Below are positions 29,480 through 39,821 of a stretch of DNA of 64,000 nucleotides, one piece after another. Position 1 is the stretch's first letter. Each line of letters begins with the position of its first letter. Below the pieces are notes generated by a model. The model was given only the letters and a program-made list of their open reading frames with translations. It did not search any database and was not told the DNA's origin. The stretch lies in assembly GCF_900199455.1 (NCBI RefSeq), contig NZ_FZQR01000003.1:580001-644000 (forward strand), given 5' to 3'. The stretch comes from Mesorhizobium carmichaelinearum. GTDB lineage: Bacteria > Pseudomonadota > Alphaproteobacteria > Rhizobiales > Rhizobiaceae. A program made the position numbers and the translations under genes.

Positions 29480-30721
29480 ATGATCGCGCCCATGGGCAGG
29501 CTTGCGATCCTCGCTTGGGCATTTCTGGGACTGTTGCTGCTGAGCGCCGACGCTGAGCCGGCGCGGCGCGTGGCGCTCGTCATCGGCAACGGCACCTATG
29601 CCGAGGCCGGCACGTTGGCCAATCCGGTCAACGACGCGCTCGACATAGCCGACAAGCTGCGCTCCATCGGTTTCGAGGTCATCGAAGGCAACGATCTCGG
29701 CAAGCGCGAGCTCGAACGCAGCATCGGCGAATTCTCCGATGCGCTCGAAGGCGCCGGCGTCGGGCTTTTCTACTATGCCGGCCACGGCCTGCAGGTCGAC
29801 GGCCGTAATTACATCGTGCCTGTCGACGCCCGGCTCGACATGCCGGTGAAGCTGCAGCTCGAAGCGGTGCCGATCGACGAAGTCCTCGACATCATGGAAC
29901 AGCAGACCAAGGTCAGCCTGGTGTTTCTCGATGCCTGCCGCAACAATCCGTTTGCACGCAGCTTGAGCCGCACCGCCACCACGCGCTCGGCGACGGCGCT
30001 CGCCGGGCTGGCGCAGTTCGATTCGACGCGCGGCTCGTTCATCGCTTTTTCGACGGCGCCGGGTGCGGTCGCCATGGACGGCACCGGGCGCAACTCGCCC
30101 TTTGCATCAGCCCTTTTGCGGCACATCGCCGAGCCTGGCCAGAGCATCAACGACATGATGATCGCGGTGCGCCGCGACGTCGTTTCGCAAACCCGCGAGG
30201 GCCAGCGCCCGTGGGAACAGGGCTCGCTGCTCGAGCGCTTCGAATTCGTCCCGGGTGATGGGCCTGCCCCCAAGCCCAAGCCGGCGGCCGAGCCGGCACC
30301 AGCCTCGCAGGTCGCGGCGCTGGAGCGCTCCGTGGGCGACGACAAGGCCTCGATCGAAAACTTCCTGCGCCGGGACTATCTGGCCCCGGACACCAAAGCG
30401 ATGGCCGAAACGGTCAAGCGGATCTACGGCCCGTCCGCCGCCATTTTCGGCACACGCTACGACGCCGATGCCATCGTCAAGGTGAAGACCGACTGGTTCG
30501 CGCAATGGGCCTCGTGGTCGCTCGGGCTGGAACCCGGCAGCCTGGAGATCACGCCGCATGGCGAGGACCGCACTGAAGCCGCCTTTGCCATGCGCTACGA
30601 CTATGTGCCGAAGGACAAGGCGGCGGCACGGCTAACCGGCAAGGCGCGTGTCACGCTCGGGCTGGTCAAGGCCGAAGGTGGATGGCGCATCGAGTCCGAA
30701 ACCTCTCAAGCGATGCAATGA
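29480..30721 (+). CDS. Exported caspase-like (C14) protein with C-terminal extension
   Basis: Prokaryotic caspase homologue. The signal-like helix [18 protein letters not shown] suggests export. The p20-like domain follows ([20 protein letters not shown]), with catalytic His in YYAGHG and Cys in [10 protein letters not shown]. After a Pro/Ala-rich linker (about residues 255-275), the C-terminal 140 residues look like an alpha+beta NTF2-like domain. Start ATG 29480 or 29492; the ribosome site is unclear. It stands alone, divergent from argJ. The dyad is intact, so proteolysis is plausible, target unknown. Confidence 0.88.
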   Translation: MIAPMGRLAILAWAFLGLLLLSADAEPARRVALVIGNGTYAEAGTLANPVNDALDIADKLRSIGFEVIEGNDLGKRELERSIGEFSDALEGAGVGLFYYAGHGLQVDGRNYIVPVDARLDMPVKLQLEAVPIDEVLDIMEQQTKVSLVFLDACRNNPFARSLSRTATTRSATALAGLAQFDSTRGSFIAFSTAPGAVAMDGTGRNSPFASALLRHIAEPGQSINDMMIAVRRDVVSQTREGQRPWEQGSLLERFEFVPGDGPAPKPKPAAEPAPASQVAALERSVGDDKASIENFLRRDYLAPDTKAMAETVKRIYGPSAAIFGTRYDADAIVKVKTDWFAQWASWSLGLEPGSLEITPHGEDRTEAAFAMRYDYVPKDKAAARLTGKARVTLGLVKAEGGWRIESETSQAMQ

Positions 30722-30742
30722 TGACCCGATCTGGGTGCGAAT

Positions 30743-31960
30743 TCACGCGCTTTGGCGCGACATGAATTCGGCCGCGAAACAGAGCAGTGCCGCAACCGGC
30801 AGCGCCAGTCCGATCCAGGACACCAGCGGCCAACCGCCTTGCGCATACGCCCAGCCGCCGACAGCCGAGCCGATTGCGCCGGCGATGAAGAACGTCGCCA
30901 TGTAGAGCCCGTTCAGACGGCTGCGATGTGCGGCGCCGAGCGCGAACAGGTCGCGATAGCCGAGGACAAGGTTGGTCTGCACACCGAAGTCGAGCACGAT
31001 GGCGGCGACGACCAGCAGCGCCAACGAAAGCGTCGAGCCGCTGCGCGCGATGTGGGTCACGAGAAACGCGACGGCGACGCACAGCATGGCAAAGGCGGTT
31101 GCCGGCCGGCCCCATCCGTGGTCGGCAACCCTTCCGGCGAGCGGCGCGGCGATTGCGCCAGCGACGCCGGCCAGCGCGAACAGGCCGATGCCGCGCTGCG
31201 TCAAGCCGAAATCGGGCCCGGCCAGCAGCAGCGGCGTCGTCGTCCAGAACAGGCTGAAGGCCGCGAACAGGAACGCCTGGTAGAGAGCCCGCCGCCGCAG
31301 CACCGGCGTCGTGCGCGCAATATGCACCATGGACGCCAACAGCGCGCCGTAGCTCAGACGCGCCGTCGGCACGCGCCTGGGCAGCGCGAACCGCAGCACC
31401 ACGATCAGCAGGATCATGACCGTGCAAGAGGTGAAGTAGACCACATGCCAGGACGACAGCGCGGTGATGAAGCTGGAAAACGGCCGCGACAGCATGATGC
31501 CCAGCAGCAATCCCACCGAGACATTGCCGACCACGCGGCCACGCCTGGCTTCCGGCGCCAGGTGCGCCGCATAGGGGATAAGCGTCTGCACCGCGACCGA
31601 GCCAAGGCCGACAAACAGCATCGCGGCCAGAAAAGCCGCCGGCTGCGTCGAAATCGCCGCGCCCAGCAAGGCGAGCGTTGCAACGGCGAGTATGCCAAGC
31701 ACCAGCCTGCGGTTTTCCATGAGGTCGCCAAGCGGCACGATAAACAACAGGCCCACTCCGTAGCCGATCTGGGCCATCGTGACGATCAGGCCCGCCGCAT
31801 GTGGCGGCAGGCCAAGCTCGGCGCCGATCGGGCCAATCAGTGGCTGTGCATAGTAGATATTGGCGACAATCAGCCCGCAGGCGGCGGCCAGCAAAAAGGT
31901 CATCCAGTTCGAAATCGTCGTCTCGGCGGGCGCGGAGCCGGGTGAGATAACAGCCGTCAT
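30743..31960 (-). CDS. MFS transporter (12 TM), TetR-linked
   Basis: Major facilitator exporter of about 405 aa with motif A as GDLMENRRLV and twelve predicted helices. It resembles arabinose-efflux-like exporters (LIVANIYYAQPLIGPIG near the start). ATG 31960 has GGAGATCGTC upstream; earlier in-frame codons up to 32020 run into the operator and are rejected. Two TetR-type operators lie 16-53 bp before the start. It is divergent from a TetR regulator, so drug-inducible efflux is likely. Substrate unknown. Confidence 0.9.
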   Translation of the reverse strand: MTAVISPGSAPAETTISNWMTFLLAAACGLIVANIYYAQPLIGPIGAELGLPPHAAGLIVTMAQIGYGVGLLFIVPLGDLMENRRLVLGILAVATLALLGAAISTQPAAFLAAMLFVGLGSVAVQTLIPYAAHLAPEARRGRVVGNVSVGLLLGIMLSRPFSSFITALSSWHVVYFTSCTVMILLIVVLRFALPRRVPTARLSYGALLASMVHIARTTPVLRRRALYQAFLFAAFSLFWTTTPLLLAGPDFGLTQRGIGLFALAGVAGAIAAPLAGRVADHGWGRPATAFAMLCVAVAFLVTHIARSGSTLSLALLVVAAIVLDFGVQTNLVLGYRDLFALGAAHRSRLNGLYMATFFIAGAIGSAVGGWAYAQGGWPLVSWIGLALPVAALLCFAAEFMSRQSA

Positions 31961-31975
31961 GACGATCTCCATCGG

Positions 31976-32013
31976 AACGAAACGTTTCGTTGAATAGAAC
32001 GAACCGTTCCGTT
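31976..32013. promoter_or_regulatory. Twin TetR-type operators
   Basis: Site 1 is a perfect 16-bp palindrome, AACGAAACGTTTCGTT (31976-31991). Site 2, AACGAACCGTTCCGTT (31998-32013), matches it at 14 of 16 positions. They are spaced 22 bp start to start, two helical turns. They lie between the divergent exporter and TetR genes and probably cover the exporter promoter. Confidence 0.85.
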
Positions 32014-32220
32014 TCGTCAAGCGATGATGTATTGATATCTCTTGGCATCAGCGCTTTTTGCGGCCAGATGGCTTCCTTTGCCGTCCGCAAGTGCTGCAAG
32101 GAAAACGAGTGCTTTTACTCCGGATGGTTCCTATCTGGGCAAAAGCGCGGGCGAGGCAAGCGATTGCCGGCGGGTTGTCGTTTCGGACGAGACGAAAAAC
32201 CGCTTCAGGAGGAACGGCTA

Positions 32221-32820
32221 ATGGGCGAAATCGCCGATCCGGCACGCAAATCGATTGGCGCCAGGCGCAATCTTGACAGCGCCGAAGCGATTTTGGAGGC
32301 TGCCGAAGCCGTGCTGATCGAGGCCGGCTATGCCGGTTTCTCGATCGAGGCGGTTGCGCGCCGCGCCCGTGCCGGCAAGCCGACCATCTATCGCTGGTGG
32401 CCGAGCAAGGCGGCCCTGCTGCTCGAAGTCTACCAGCGCCAGAAGCGCGTCGACCTTCCCGATACCGGAAGCCTGCAGGAGGATCTCGTCGGCTTCCTGA
32501 TCAATCTGTTCACGCACTGGCGCCAGACATCGTCGGGCAGTGTTTTCAAGTCGCTGATCGCCGAGGCCCAATCGGATGAAACCGCGGCCGCGGCCCTTGC
32601 CGGCTATGCCGGAGGGCGCCGCACTCACACCGGCCAGATCATCGAGCGCGCCAAGGCACGCGGCGAGATCGCTGGCGATATCGATCCGGGTGTGGTCGCC
32701 GATCTCGTCGCCTCCTACGCCTGGCGGCATCTCCTGATCAACCGGCTTGACGAGCCTGAGGCGACGATACGCAAGATGGTCCGCTATCTCCTGCAAGGCA
32801 TAGAAGCGCCCGGCAGATAA
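32221..32820 (+). CDS. TetR/AcrR family transcriptional regulator
   Basis: One-component repressor of 199 aa. The N-terminal helix-turn-helix is GFSIEAVARRARAGKPTIYR followed by WWPSKAALLLEVY, the usual TetR recognition block. The C-terminal ligand domain resembles TetR_C_16-like families. AGGAGG precedes ATG 32221. The frame opens further upstream (to 31990), but those codons form the 200-nt leader after the operators. It likely represses the divergent MFS gene and perhaps itself. Confidence 0.92.
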   Translation: MGEIADPARKSIGARRNLDSAEAILEAAEAVLIEAGYAGFSIEAVARRARAGKPTIYRWWPSKAALLLEVYQRQKRVDLPDTGSLQEDLVGFLINLFTHWRQTSSGSVFKSLIAEAQSDETAAAALAGYAGGRRTHTGQIIERAKARGEIAGDIDPGVVADLVASYAWRHLLINRLDEPEATIRKMVRYLLQGIEAPGR

Positions 32821-32827
32821 CGGGCGG

Positions 32828-32867
32828 CCAAAAAAAGGGCGCGGCAACCTTTGGCTGCCGCGCCTTT
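32828..32867 (-). terminator. Rho-independent terminator of the parvulin gene
   Basis: A 12-bp stem (AAAGGCGCGGCA with TGCCGCGCCCTT on the minus strand, one G-U pair) with a 9-nt loop runs into a T7-8 tract. It lies 17 bases past the parvulin stop. The A-run on the other side may let it also end the TetR transcript. Confidence 0.85.
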
Positions 32868-32884
32868 GAAAACGTCGTTCAGGC

Positions 32885-33808
32885 TTACTTGCCGGCTTCC
32901 ATCGTATCGACGGCCTGCTTCAGCTTGGCGTCCGGGATTTCGACTTTGGCGCCGGCGCGCAGCGACTTGACCAGCGCGAAATACTTGTCGCGGATGACCG
33001 CCTGCTTGGCCTGGTCCTTGACCTCGTCGAAGGCCGGCGGCTGCTTGGCGCGCTTGTCCTCGAGCTTGATGACGTGCCAGCCGAACTGCGACTGCACCGG
33101 CTCCTTGGTGTATTTGCCGACCTCCAGCGCGAAGGCCGCCTTGTCGAACTCCGGCACCATCTGGCCAGGTCCGAACCAGCCGAGGTCGCCGCCATTGGAC
33201 TTGCCCGAGGGATCGCTTGTGTGCTCGTTGGCGAGCTTCTGGAAATCGGCGCCGGCGTCGAGCTGCTTGATGATCGCCTCGGCCTCTTCCTTCGTCTTCA
33301 CGAGGATGTGACGGGCATGCACCTCGTTGACCGGCGGCGTGTTGGCGATTTCCTGGTCGTAGCGGGCGCGAATCTCGGCGTCGGTGACCTTGTCGACGAC
33401 ACCCTTCTCGACCATCTCGCCATGCAGCGCGCGCTGCTGCAGGAAGGCCATGCGGCGCTGGAAGTCGGGATCCTTGTCGAGCCCGTCGGTAACGGCCTTG
33501 GCGGCCATGACGCGGATCTCGATCGCCGCCGAAAGGGCCGCGGCGCGGCGCTGTTCGGGCGGCAGCTGCGCGAATTGCTGCGACAGCTCGCCTTCGGCAA
33601 GCACCAGGTCGGCTTCAGTCAGGGGCTGGCCGTTGACCGTGGCGACGACGGCGTTCGGGTCGACCGGTGCAGCCGCCGGTGCCGCGGCGGCATCGGCCGG
33701 AGCAGCGGGAGCGGCCTCCTGTGCCATGACAGGCGACAGGCAAAGAGCCGACAGGCCGAAGGCCAGGCCAAGGCTGGCAAGCGACGCACGGCGGAACAAC
33801 AAGGGCAT
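32885..33808 (-). CDS. Exported parvulin-type peptidyl-prolyl isomerase
   Basis: Periplasmic foldase of the SurA/PpiC group, 307 aa. Signal peptide about 1-29 (ending SPVMAQ), then an Ala/Pro-rich linker. A SurA_N-like helical region (about 50-150) precedes the parvulin domain (about 160-260) with HARHILVKTKEEAEAIIKQL and GGDLGWFGPGQMVPEF. GGAG lies 9 nt before ATG 33808. It is divergent from secA, an apt neighbour for a protein-export chaperone. Confidence 0.93.
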   Translation of the reverse strand: MPLLFRRASLASLGLAFGLSALCLSPVMAQEAAPAAPADAAAAPAAAPVDPNAVVATVNGQPLTEADLVLAEGELSQQFAQLPPEQRRAAALSAAIEIRVMAAKAVTDGLDKDPDFQRRMAFLQQRALHGEMVEKGVVDKVTDAEIRARYDQEIANTPPVNEVHARHILVKTKEEAEAIIKQLDAGADFQKLANEHTSDPSGKSNGGDLGWFGPGQMVPEFDKAAFALEVGKYTKEPVQSQFGWHVIKLEDKRAKQPPAFDEVKDQAKQAVIRDKYFALVKSLRAGAKVEIPDAKLKQAVDTMEAGK

Positions 33809-34070
33809 AAGGATGACTCCGGGGAAGGATTGTAAGGAGGGGTGGCTTCCAGATCAGCCAGATTGTGGCGGAATTTGGCGCGACCGGCAGGGCCAGCGCG
33901 GCGTTGACATCAGTTGAGCCCCCTCTTATCTGTCCAACGACTTTGCGTCCAGAACCGTTTTCCGGGCGCTTTTTGTGTTTGCCCGTATTCAGGCGGTGCG
34001 TTCACGCGGATGTGATGGGGCCGGCCGGCGCTCGTCTGAAGATTGAGAATTCTATCGAAAGGACCATTGG

Positions 34071-36803
34071 ATGGTCAGTCTCGGCGGTCTCGCCCGTAAG
34101 GTTTTCGGTTCCTCCAACGACCGTCGGGTCAAATCGACCCGGCCCCGTGTCGAGGCGATCAACGCCATGGAAAACGAGATGCGGGCGCTTTCCGACGCCG
34201 AACTCGCCGGGCGTACTGAGAAATTCCGCCAGGATATCGCCAATGGCGCCAGCCTTGACGACCTTCTGGTCCCCGCCTTCGCCACCGCCCGCGAGGCGGC
34301 GCGCCGCGTGCTCGGCATGCGCCCCTTCGACGTCCAGCTGATCGGCGGCATGGTGCTGCACAATGGCGGCATCGCCGAGATGCGCACCGGCGAAGGCAAG
34401 ACCCTGGTCGCAACGCTGCCGGTCTACCTCAACGCGCTCGCCGGCAACGGCGTCCATGTCGTCACCGTCAACGACTATCTCGCCACCCGCGACTCCGAAT
34501 GGATGGGCCGCGTCTACAAATTCCTCGGCCTCTCGGTCGGCGTCATCGTCCATGGCCTCTCCGACGAGGAGCGCCGCGTCGCCTACGCGTCCGACGTCAC
34601 CTACGCCACCAACAACGAGCTCGGCTTCGACTATCTGCGCGACAACATGAAGTATGAGCGCGCCCAGATGGTGCAGCGCGGCCATAATTACGCGATCGTC
34701 GACGAGGTCGATTCCATCCTGGTCGACGAGGCGCGCACGCCGCTGATCATTTCCGGTCCGCTCGAGGACCGCTCGGAAATGTACAACACCATCGACACCT
34801 TCATCATCCAGCTGCAGCCGCAGGATTATGAGATCGACGAAAAGCAGAAGACCTCGATCTTCACCGAGGAAGGCACCGAGAAGCTGGAGAACATGCTGCG
34901 CGATGCCGACCTGTTGAAGGGCGAGTCGCTCTACGACGTCGAGAACGTCGCCATCGTCCACCACGTCAACAACGCTCTGAAGGCGCACCGGCTGTTCCAG
35001 CGCGACAAGGACTATATCGTTCGCAACGACGAGATCGTCATCATCGACGAATTCACCGGCCGCATGATGCCCGGTCGCCGCTATTCGGAAGGCCTGCACC
35101 AGGCGCTCGAAGCCAAGGAGCATGTGGCGATCCAGCCGGAGAACCAGACGCTCGCCTCCGTCACCTTCCAGAACTACTTCCGCCTCTACAAGAAGCTGTC
35201 CGGCATGACCGGTACGGCGCTGACCGAGGCCGAGGAATTCGGCAACATCTACGGGCTCGAAGTCACCGAGATCCCGACCAATCTGCCGGTCATCCGCAAG
35301 GACGAGGACGACGAGGTCTACCGGACGGTCGAGGAGAAATACAAAGCGATCGTCAAGGAGATCCGCGAAGCCAGCGCCAAGGGCCAGCCGACGCTGGTCG
35401 GCACGACCTCGATCGAGAAGTCGGAGCAATTGGCGGACCGCCTGCGCAAGGAAGGTTTCAAGGATTTCGAGGTGCTGAACGCCCGCCACCACGAGCGCGA
35501 GGCGGCGATCGTCGCCCAGGCCGGCAAGCCCGGCGCCATCACCATCGCCACCAACATGGCCGGCCGCGGCACCGACATCAAGCTCGGCGGCAATGCCGAA
35601 ATGCGCATCGCCGACGAACTGGGCGACATGCCGGAAGGCCCCGAGCGCGAGGCGCGCGAAAAGGCGATCAACGCCGACGTCGAGCGCCTGAAGGAAAAGG
35701 CGCTGGCCGCCGGCGGCCTGTACGTTCTCGCCACAGAGCGTCATGAATCGCGCCGCATCGACAACCAGTTGCGTGGCCGTTCCGGCCGCCAGGGCGATCC
35801 CGGCCGTTCGAAATTCTTCCTGTCGCTGCAGGACGACCTGATGCGCATCTTCGGCTCCGAGCGCATGGATGGCATGCTGCAGAAGCTCGGCCTCAAGGAA
35901 GACGAGGCGATCATTCATCCCTGGATCAACAAGGCGCTGGAAAAGGCGCAGAAGAAGGTCGAGGCGCGCAACTTCGACATCCGCAAGAACCTATTGAAAT
36001 ATGACGACGTCTCCAACGACCAGCGCAAGGTGGTGTTCGAACAGCGCATCGAGCTGATGGACGGCGAAGGCCTGACCGAGATCATCGCCGAGATGCGCGA
36101 AGGCGTCATCGACGAGATCGTCGCCAAGGCCATTCCTGAAAACGCCTATGCCGAGCAGTGGGATGTTGCCGGGCTGAAGGCCGAGGTCGCCGAATTCCTC
36201 AATCTCGACCTGCCGGTCGACGAATGGGCCAAGGAAGAAGGCATCGCCGAGGACGACATCCGCGAGCGCATCACGCAGGCCGCCGACACCGCCGCCAAGG
36301 AGCGCTCCGAGCGCTTCGGCCCCGAAGTGATGACCTATGTCGAGCGTTCGGTGGTGCTGCAGACGCTCGACCATCTGTGGCGCGAGCACATCGTCAACCT
36401 CGACCATCTGCGCTCGGTCGTCGGCTTCCGCGGCTATGCGCAGCGCGATCCGCTGCAGGAGTACAAGGGCGAAGCGTTCGAGCTGTTCCAGGCGATGCTG
36501 GGCAATCTGCGCCAGGCCGTCACCGCGCAGCTGATGCGTGTCGAGCTGGTCCGCCAGGCCGCTGAAGCCCCGCCCCCGGAAGCCCCCGACATGTTCGGCA
36601 CGCATATTGACGGCACCACCGGCGAGAACGATTTCGAAGGCGGCGAGACAGCGCTTCTGGTGCGCCAGGAATCGAACGCCATCGTCGCCCCCGAAGACCG
36701 CGACCCGAACAACCAGGCGACCTGGGGCAAGGTCGGCCGCAACGAAGCCTGCCCCTGCGGCTCGGGGAAGAAATACAAGCACTGCCACGGGGCGTTCGCG
36801 TAA
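34071..36803 (+). CDS. secA: Preprotein translocase ATPase SecA
   Basis: Motor of the Sec export pathway, driving preproteins through SecYEG. Full length at 910 aa. Walker A is [14 protein letters not shown], the DEAD-like box [16 protein letters not shown], and motif VI is in [18 protein letters not shown]. The helical scaffold and wing domains follow. The C-terminal SEC-C zinc motif is [14 protein letters not shown], which binds SecB and phospholipid. AAAGGA sits 8 nt before ATG 34071. Monocistronic, followed by palindromic repeats. Confidence 0.99.
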   Translation: MVSLGGLARKVFGSSNDRRVKSTRPRVEAINAMENEMRALSDAELAGRTEKFRQDIANGASLDDLLVPAFATAREAARRVLGMRPFDVQLIGGMVLHNGGIAEMRTGEGKTLVATLPVYLNALAGNGVHVVTVNDYLATRDSEWMGRVYKFLGLSVGVIVHGLSDEERRVAYASDVTYATNNELGFDYLRDNMKYERAQMVQRGHNYAIVDEVDSILVDEARTPLIISGPLEDRSEMYNTIDTFIIQLQPQDYEIDEKQKTSIFTEEGTEKLENMLRDADLLKGESLYDVENVAIVHHVNNALKAHRLFQRDKDYIVRNDEIVIIDEFTGRMMPGRRYSEGLHQALEAKEHVAIQPENQTLASVTFQNYFRLYKKLSGMTGTALTEAEEFGNIYGLEVTEIPTNLPVIRKDEDDEVYRTVEEKYKAIVKEIREASAKGQPTLVGTTSIEKSEQLADRLRKEGFKDFEVLNARHHEREAAIVAQAGKPGAITIATNMAGRGTDIKLGGNAEMRIADELGDMPEGPEREAREKAINADVERLKEKALAAGGLYVLATERHESRRIDNQLRGRSGRQGDPGRSKFFLSLQDDLMRIFGSERMDGMLQKLGLKEDEAIIHPWINKALEKAQKKVEARNFDIRKNLLKYDDVSNDQRKVVFEQRIELMDGEGLTEIIAEMREGVIDEIVAKAIPENAYAEQWDVAGLKAEVAEFLNLDLPVDEWAKEEGIAEDDIRERITQAADTAAKERSERFGPEVMTYVERSVVLQTLDHLWREHIVNLDHLRSVVGFRGYAQRDPLQEYKGEAFELFQAMLGNLRQAVTAQLMRVELVRQAAEAPPPEAPDMFGTHIDGTTGENDFEGGETALLVRQESNAIVAPEDRDPNNQATWGKVGRNEACPCGSGKKYKHCHGAFA

Positions 36804-36816
36804 GGGAAGCGCTCTT

Positions 36817-36846
36817 CCTTCTCCCCGTCACTACACGGGGAGAAGG
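36817..36846. repeat. Palindromic repeat CCTTCTCCCCGT type
   Basis: Perfect 12-bp arms CCTTCTCCCCGT (36817-36828) and ACGGGGAGAAGG (36835-36846) with a 6-nt loop, followed by GTGCCCGAAGGGTGGATGAG. I know this pattern from memory as a common rhizobial intergenic repeat. There is no T-tract, so it is a doubtful terminator, though it lies 13 bases after secA. Confidence 0.75.
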
Positions 36847-37016
36847 TGCCCGAAGGGTGGATGAGGGGCAGCGCTGACTTCCAAGATTTGGCCTATTTCC
36901 TCTAGCCGTATCGCCGTCGGTGTTCCGAAACACGGCGCATCTCGAAAACCGGATTCTGGGCTTCACCTACTTAGGCGGTCGCCGGCCCTCCGCTATGGCT
37001 CCGGGCGTTCGTCGCT

Positions 37017-37042
37017 CGAAAAGCCAAATCGTTGGCTTTTCG
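37017..37042. repeat. Palindromic element CGAAAAGCCA type
   Basis: Perfect 10-bp arms CGAAAAGCCA (37017-37026) and TGGCTTTTCG (37033-37042) with loop AATCGT. It is embedded in a conserved-looking GC-rich stretch typical of Mesorhizobium intergenic regions. Confidence 0.65.
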
Positions 37043-37137
37043 TCCGCTGCGCGGACCGCTCCTCACCCAACCGTTTCTTAATGTGTCTCCGCTACACCAA
37101 AGCCTGAAAAAGAGGCGGAAAACGGAGAGAGATCGGG

Positions 37138-38538
37138 GTGCGCTTTTCCGCGGCCACGACTGCCGGGCGGTTCTTGCCGCAGCGTTTGGCGCTGCGCGTC
37201 GAACCGTTGCTTGGCCGCATCGACGCCGTGCTGTTCACCGCCGATGAGCGCGGCGAGGCCGGCCGCATGTCGGTCATCGCCTTCTCCATCCGCATCGTCA
37301 GCGCCGTCATCGCCTTCATCAGCCAGGTGCTGATGGCACGCTGGATGGGCTCGTTCGAATACGGCATCTTCGTGCTGGTCTGGGTGACGATGGTCATCGT
37401 CGGCAACCTCGCCTGCCTCGGCTTCCACACCTCGGTCATCCGCTTCATCCCCGAATACCGCGAGCGCGGAATGATGGACGAACTGCGCGGCATCGTCGTG
37501 GCCAGCCGCCTGTTCGTGCTGATCGCCTCCACCATCATCGCCGGGCTCGGCGCGCTCGGCGTCTGGCTGGCGGCGCCGTGGATCGAAAACTACTACGTCA
37601 TCCCGTTCATCCTCGGCGTCATCTGCCTGCCGATGATCGCGGTGTCGGATCTGCTGCAGGGCCAGGCCAGGGCGAACAGCTGGGCGCTTTTCGCTTTGTC
37701 GCCGACCTATCTGATACGGCCGGTGCTGATCCTGCTGTTCATGGCGCTGATGCTCTATGCCGGTTACGCCGCCGACGCCAGGACGGCGATCTTCGCCTCG
37801 ATCGCCGCCACCTACGTCACCACGCTCGCGCAGTTGATCGGCGTCACGCACCGCATGGAAAGGCAGATCCCGGCCGGACCGATGAAGGTGCATTTCGCGC
37901 AATGGTTCGTCGTCTCGCTGCCGATCTTCCTGGTCGAAAGCTTCTTCTTCCTGCTCACCAATGCCGACGTGCTGATGGTCGGCGCCTATATGGATCCCAA
38001 GGACGTCGCCGTCTATTTCGCCACGGTCAAGACGCTGGCACTGGTGCATTTCGTCTATTTCGCGGTCAAGGCCGGCGTTGCCCAGCGCTATGCGCAGTTC
38101 ACCCATGGCGAGCCGGAGAAGCTTGCCGCCTTCGCCCGCGAGACGGTGTCGTGGACCTTCTGGCCGTCGCTCTTGATGGCGCTGCTGGTGCTGGCGCTCG
38201 GTGAACCCATGCTGGTGCTGTTCGGCCCCGAATTCACGTCGGGCTATCCGCTGCTGTTCCTGCTCGTCTTCGGCGTCGTGGCGCGCGCCGCCGTGGGGCC
38301 ATGCGAAAGCCTGCTCACCATGAGCGGCAACCAGAACATCTGCGCCGCCGTCTATGCCATGACGCTCGCCTTCAACATCGGCCTCAACGTGGTGCTGATC
38401 CCGCATTTCGGCCTGTGGGGTGCGGCCATGGCCACCGCCTTTGCCATGATCTTCGAGGCCAGCGCGCTGTCCTTCACGGTGTGGCGCAAGCTCGGCATCG
38501 TCATGGCGATCTTCGTGCCTGCCAAAGGAGCCGCCTGA
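37138..38538 (+). CDS. Wzx-like polysaccharide flippase (MATE/MOP superfamily)
   Basis: Integral membrane protein of 466 aa with about 12-14 helices. It resembles lipid-linked oligosaccharide flippases: AFISQVLMARWMGSFEYGIF in the first helices is the classic Polysacc_synt motif. GTG 37138 has GGAGAGAGATCGGG in front and no earlier start is better. It is the first gene of a four-gene cassette; its TGA overlaps the next ATG (TGATG). It is probably used for an envelope glycan, but no glycosyltransferases are near. Confidence 0.88.
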   Translation: MRFSAATTAGRFLPQRLALRVEPLLGRIDAVLFTADERGEAGRMSVIAFSIRIVSAVIAFISQVLMARWMGSFEYGIFVLVWVTMVIVGNLACLGFHTSVIRFIPEYRERGMMDELRGIVVASRLFVLIASTIIAGLGALGVWLAAPWIENYYVIPFILGVICLPMIAVSDLLQGQARANSWALFALSPTYLIRPVLILLFMALMLYAGYAADARTAIFASIAATYVTTLAQLIGVTHRMERQIPAGPMKVHFAQWFVVSLPIFLVESFFFLLTNADVLMVGAYMDPKDVAVYFATVKTLALVHFVYFAVKAGVAQRYAQFTHGEPEKLAAFARETVSWTFWPSLLMALLVLALGEPMLVLFGPEFTSGYPLLFLLVFGVVARAAVGPCESLLTMSGNQNICAAVYAMTLAFNIGLNVVLIPHFGLWGAAMATAFAMIFEASALSFTVWRKLGIVMAIFVPAKGAA

Positions 38539-39818
38539 TGGGCGCCATCCCGTTGCTCGAGGAAACCAGCGGCGGCACCGCCGGCGCCATGGTGTCCGGC
38601 CTTGCCGGGCTGGCACGCGACCCCGACCCCGCCCATATCGAAATCCTTGCCAACAACCGACCGGAGCGCAAGCTTGCCATCTATCCGGCGTCCGCCGGCT
38701 TCGACCTGGTCGAGGAGCTGGACTATCTCTGCGCCCGCACGATCGAGCCGAACGTCTTCTTCAACCCGCGCTTCCTGGCGCCCGCAATGCCTCGGCTGGA
38801 GGATCGCGAGGTGCGGCTGGCGGTGATCCGCGACGGCGACGAATACCGCAACCGGCTGCGTCTGCTGGTGCCGATCTCGGTCGAGCGGCCGGTGGTGCCG
38901 CTCGGCGTTCCGGTGATGCGCACCTGGGCGAGCCCCTTCGGTCCGCTCGGCACGCCGCTGATCGACCGCGACGATCCGATCGGCGTCGTCGAGGATTTCT
39001 TCTCGATGCTGTCGCGCCCGCACCTCAAGCTGCCGAAAGTCTTCGTGCTGCCCGACATCAGGCTCGACGGTCCGGTGGCAAGCCTGCTTGACTCCGTTGC
39101 CGAGACGCGCGGCCTGACGCTGGTCACCACCGGTCAGACCTCGCGACCCGTGCTCCAGAGCGAACTCGACGGCGACGACTATCTGAAGGCATCGCTGCGT
39201 TCGCACCATTATCGCGAGTTCCGCCGCCTGAAGCGGCGCCTTGCCGACCTCGGCAGGCTGGAGCATGTGGTGGCGCGCGGCCCCGAAGAAATCCGCCACG
39301 CCATCGAAAGTTTTCTGACGCTGGAAGCGTCCGGCTGGAAGGGCCGCGAGCGCACCGCCATGGCGATCGACCGCTTCCGCGCCGCCTTTGCCCGCGAGGC
39401 CGTGCACAGGCTCGCGGAACAGGACATGTGCCGCATCCATTCGCTGACACTCGACGGCCGCACCATCGCCTGCCTGATCGTCTTCGTCGAGGCCGGCGTC
39501 GCCTACACCTGGAAGACGGCCTATGACGAGACGCTGGCAGCCTATTCGCCGGGCACGCTGCTGATGATCGAGGTCACCAGGCAGCATCTCGACGATCCCA
39601 ACATCATGATGACCGACTCCTGCGCAGTGCCGGATCATCCGGTGATGAGCAGGCTGTGGAGCGAGCGCAAGCCGATCGGCACGCTGGTGATCGGGCTGAC
39701 GCCGGATGCCGACCGTCTCGCCCGCCAAGCCGCCTCGCAGCTGCATCTCTACCGCGAGACCCGCAACATGGCCCGCCTGTTGCGCAACCGTATGAAGAGC
39801 TTGTTGCGCAGGCGGTAG
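38538..39818 (+). CDS. GNAT/FemAB-like acyltransferase (CelD/BcsL type)
   Basis: A 426-aa protein with the Acetyltransf_6 fold found in CelD/BcsL proteins of polysaccharide clusters. The core is SHHYREFRRLKRRLADLG, EASGWKGRERTAM, and RIHSLTLDGRTIACLIVFVE with YTWKTAYDETLAAYSPGTLL. It probably modifies a sugar or peptide of an exported glycan. ATG 38538 overlaps the flippase stop and is preceded by AAAGGAG. Three bases separate its stop from the creatininase-like gene. Confidence 0.85.
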   Translation: MGAIPLLEETSGGTAGAMVSGLAGLARDPDPAHIEILANNRPERKLAIYPASAGFDLVEELDYLCARTIEPNVFFNPRFLAPAMPRLEDREVRLAVIRDGDEYRNRLRLLVPISVERPVVPLGVPVMRTWASPFGPLGTPLIDRDDPIGVVEDFFSMLSRPHLKLPKVFVLPDIRLDGPVASLLDSVAETRGLTLVTTGQTSRPVLQSELDGDDYLKASLRSHHYREFRRLKRRLADLGRLEHVVARGPEEIRHAIESFLTLEASGWKGRERTAMAIDRFRAAFAREAVHRLAEQDMCRIHSLTLDGRTIACLIVFVEAGVAYTWKTAYDETLAAYSPGTLLMIEVTRQHLDDPNIMMTDSCAVPDHPVMSRLWSERKPIGTLVIGLTPDADRLARQAASQLHLYRETRNMARLLRNRMKSLLRRR

Positions 39819-39821
39819 ACC

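Larger units (their letters stand above)
36804..37137. other. Repeat-rich gap after secA
   Basis: No gene seen in 334 bp. It holds two strong hairpin elements (36817-36846 and 37017-37042), and a short GTCCGC-TGC-GCGGAC palindrome beside the second. It ends with the ribosome site of the flippase gene. Confidence 0.6.

Noticed and set aside
34002..35918. A 638-codon open frame antisense to secA
   Set aside because: Mirror of secA codons; no ribosome site or domain.
37078..38616. A 512-codon frame antisense to the flippase gene
   Set aside because: His/Asp/Arg/Gln-rich with no helices or domain, while the plus strand encodes a clear membrane protein.
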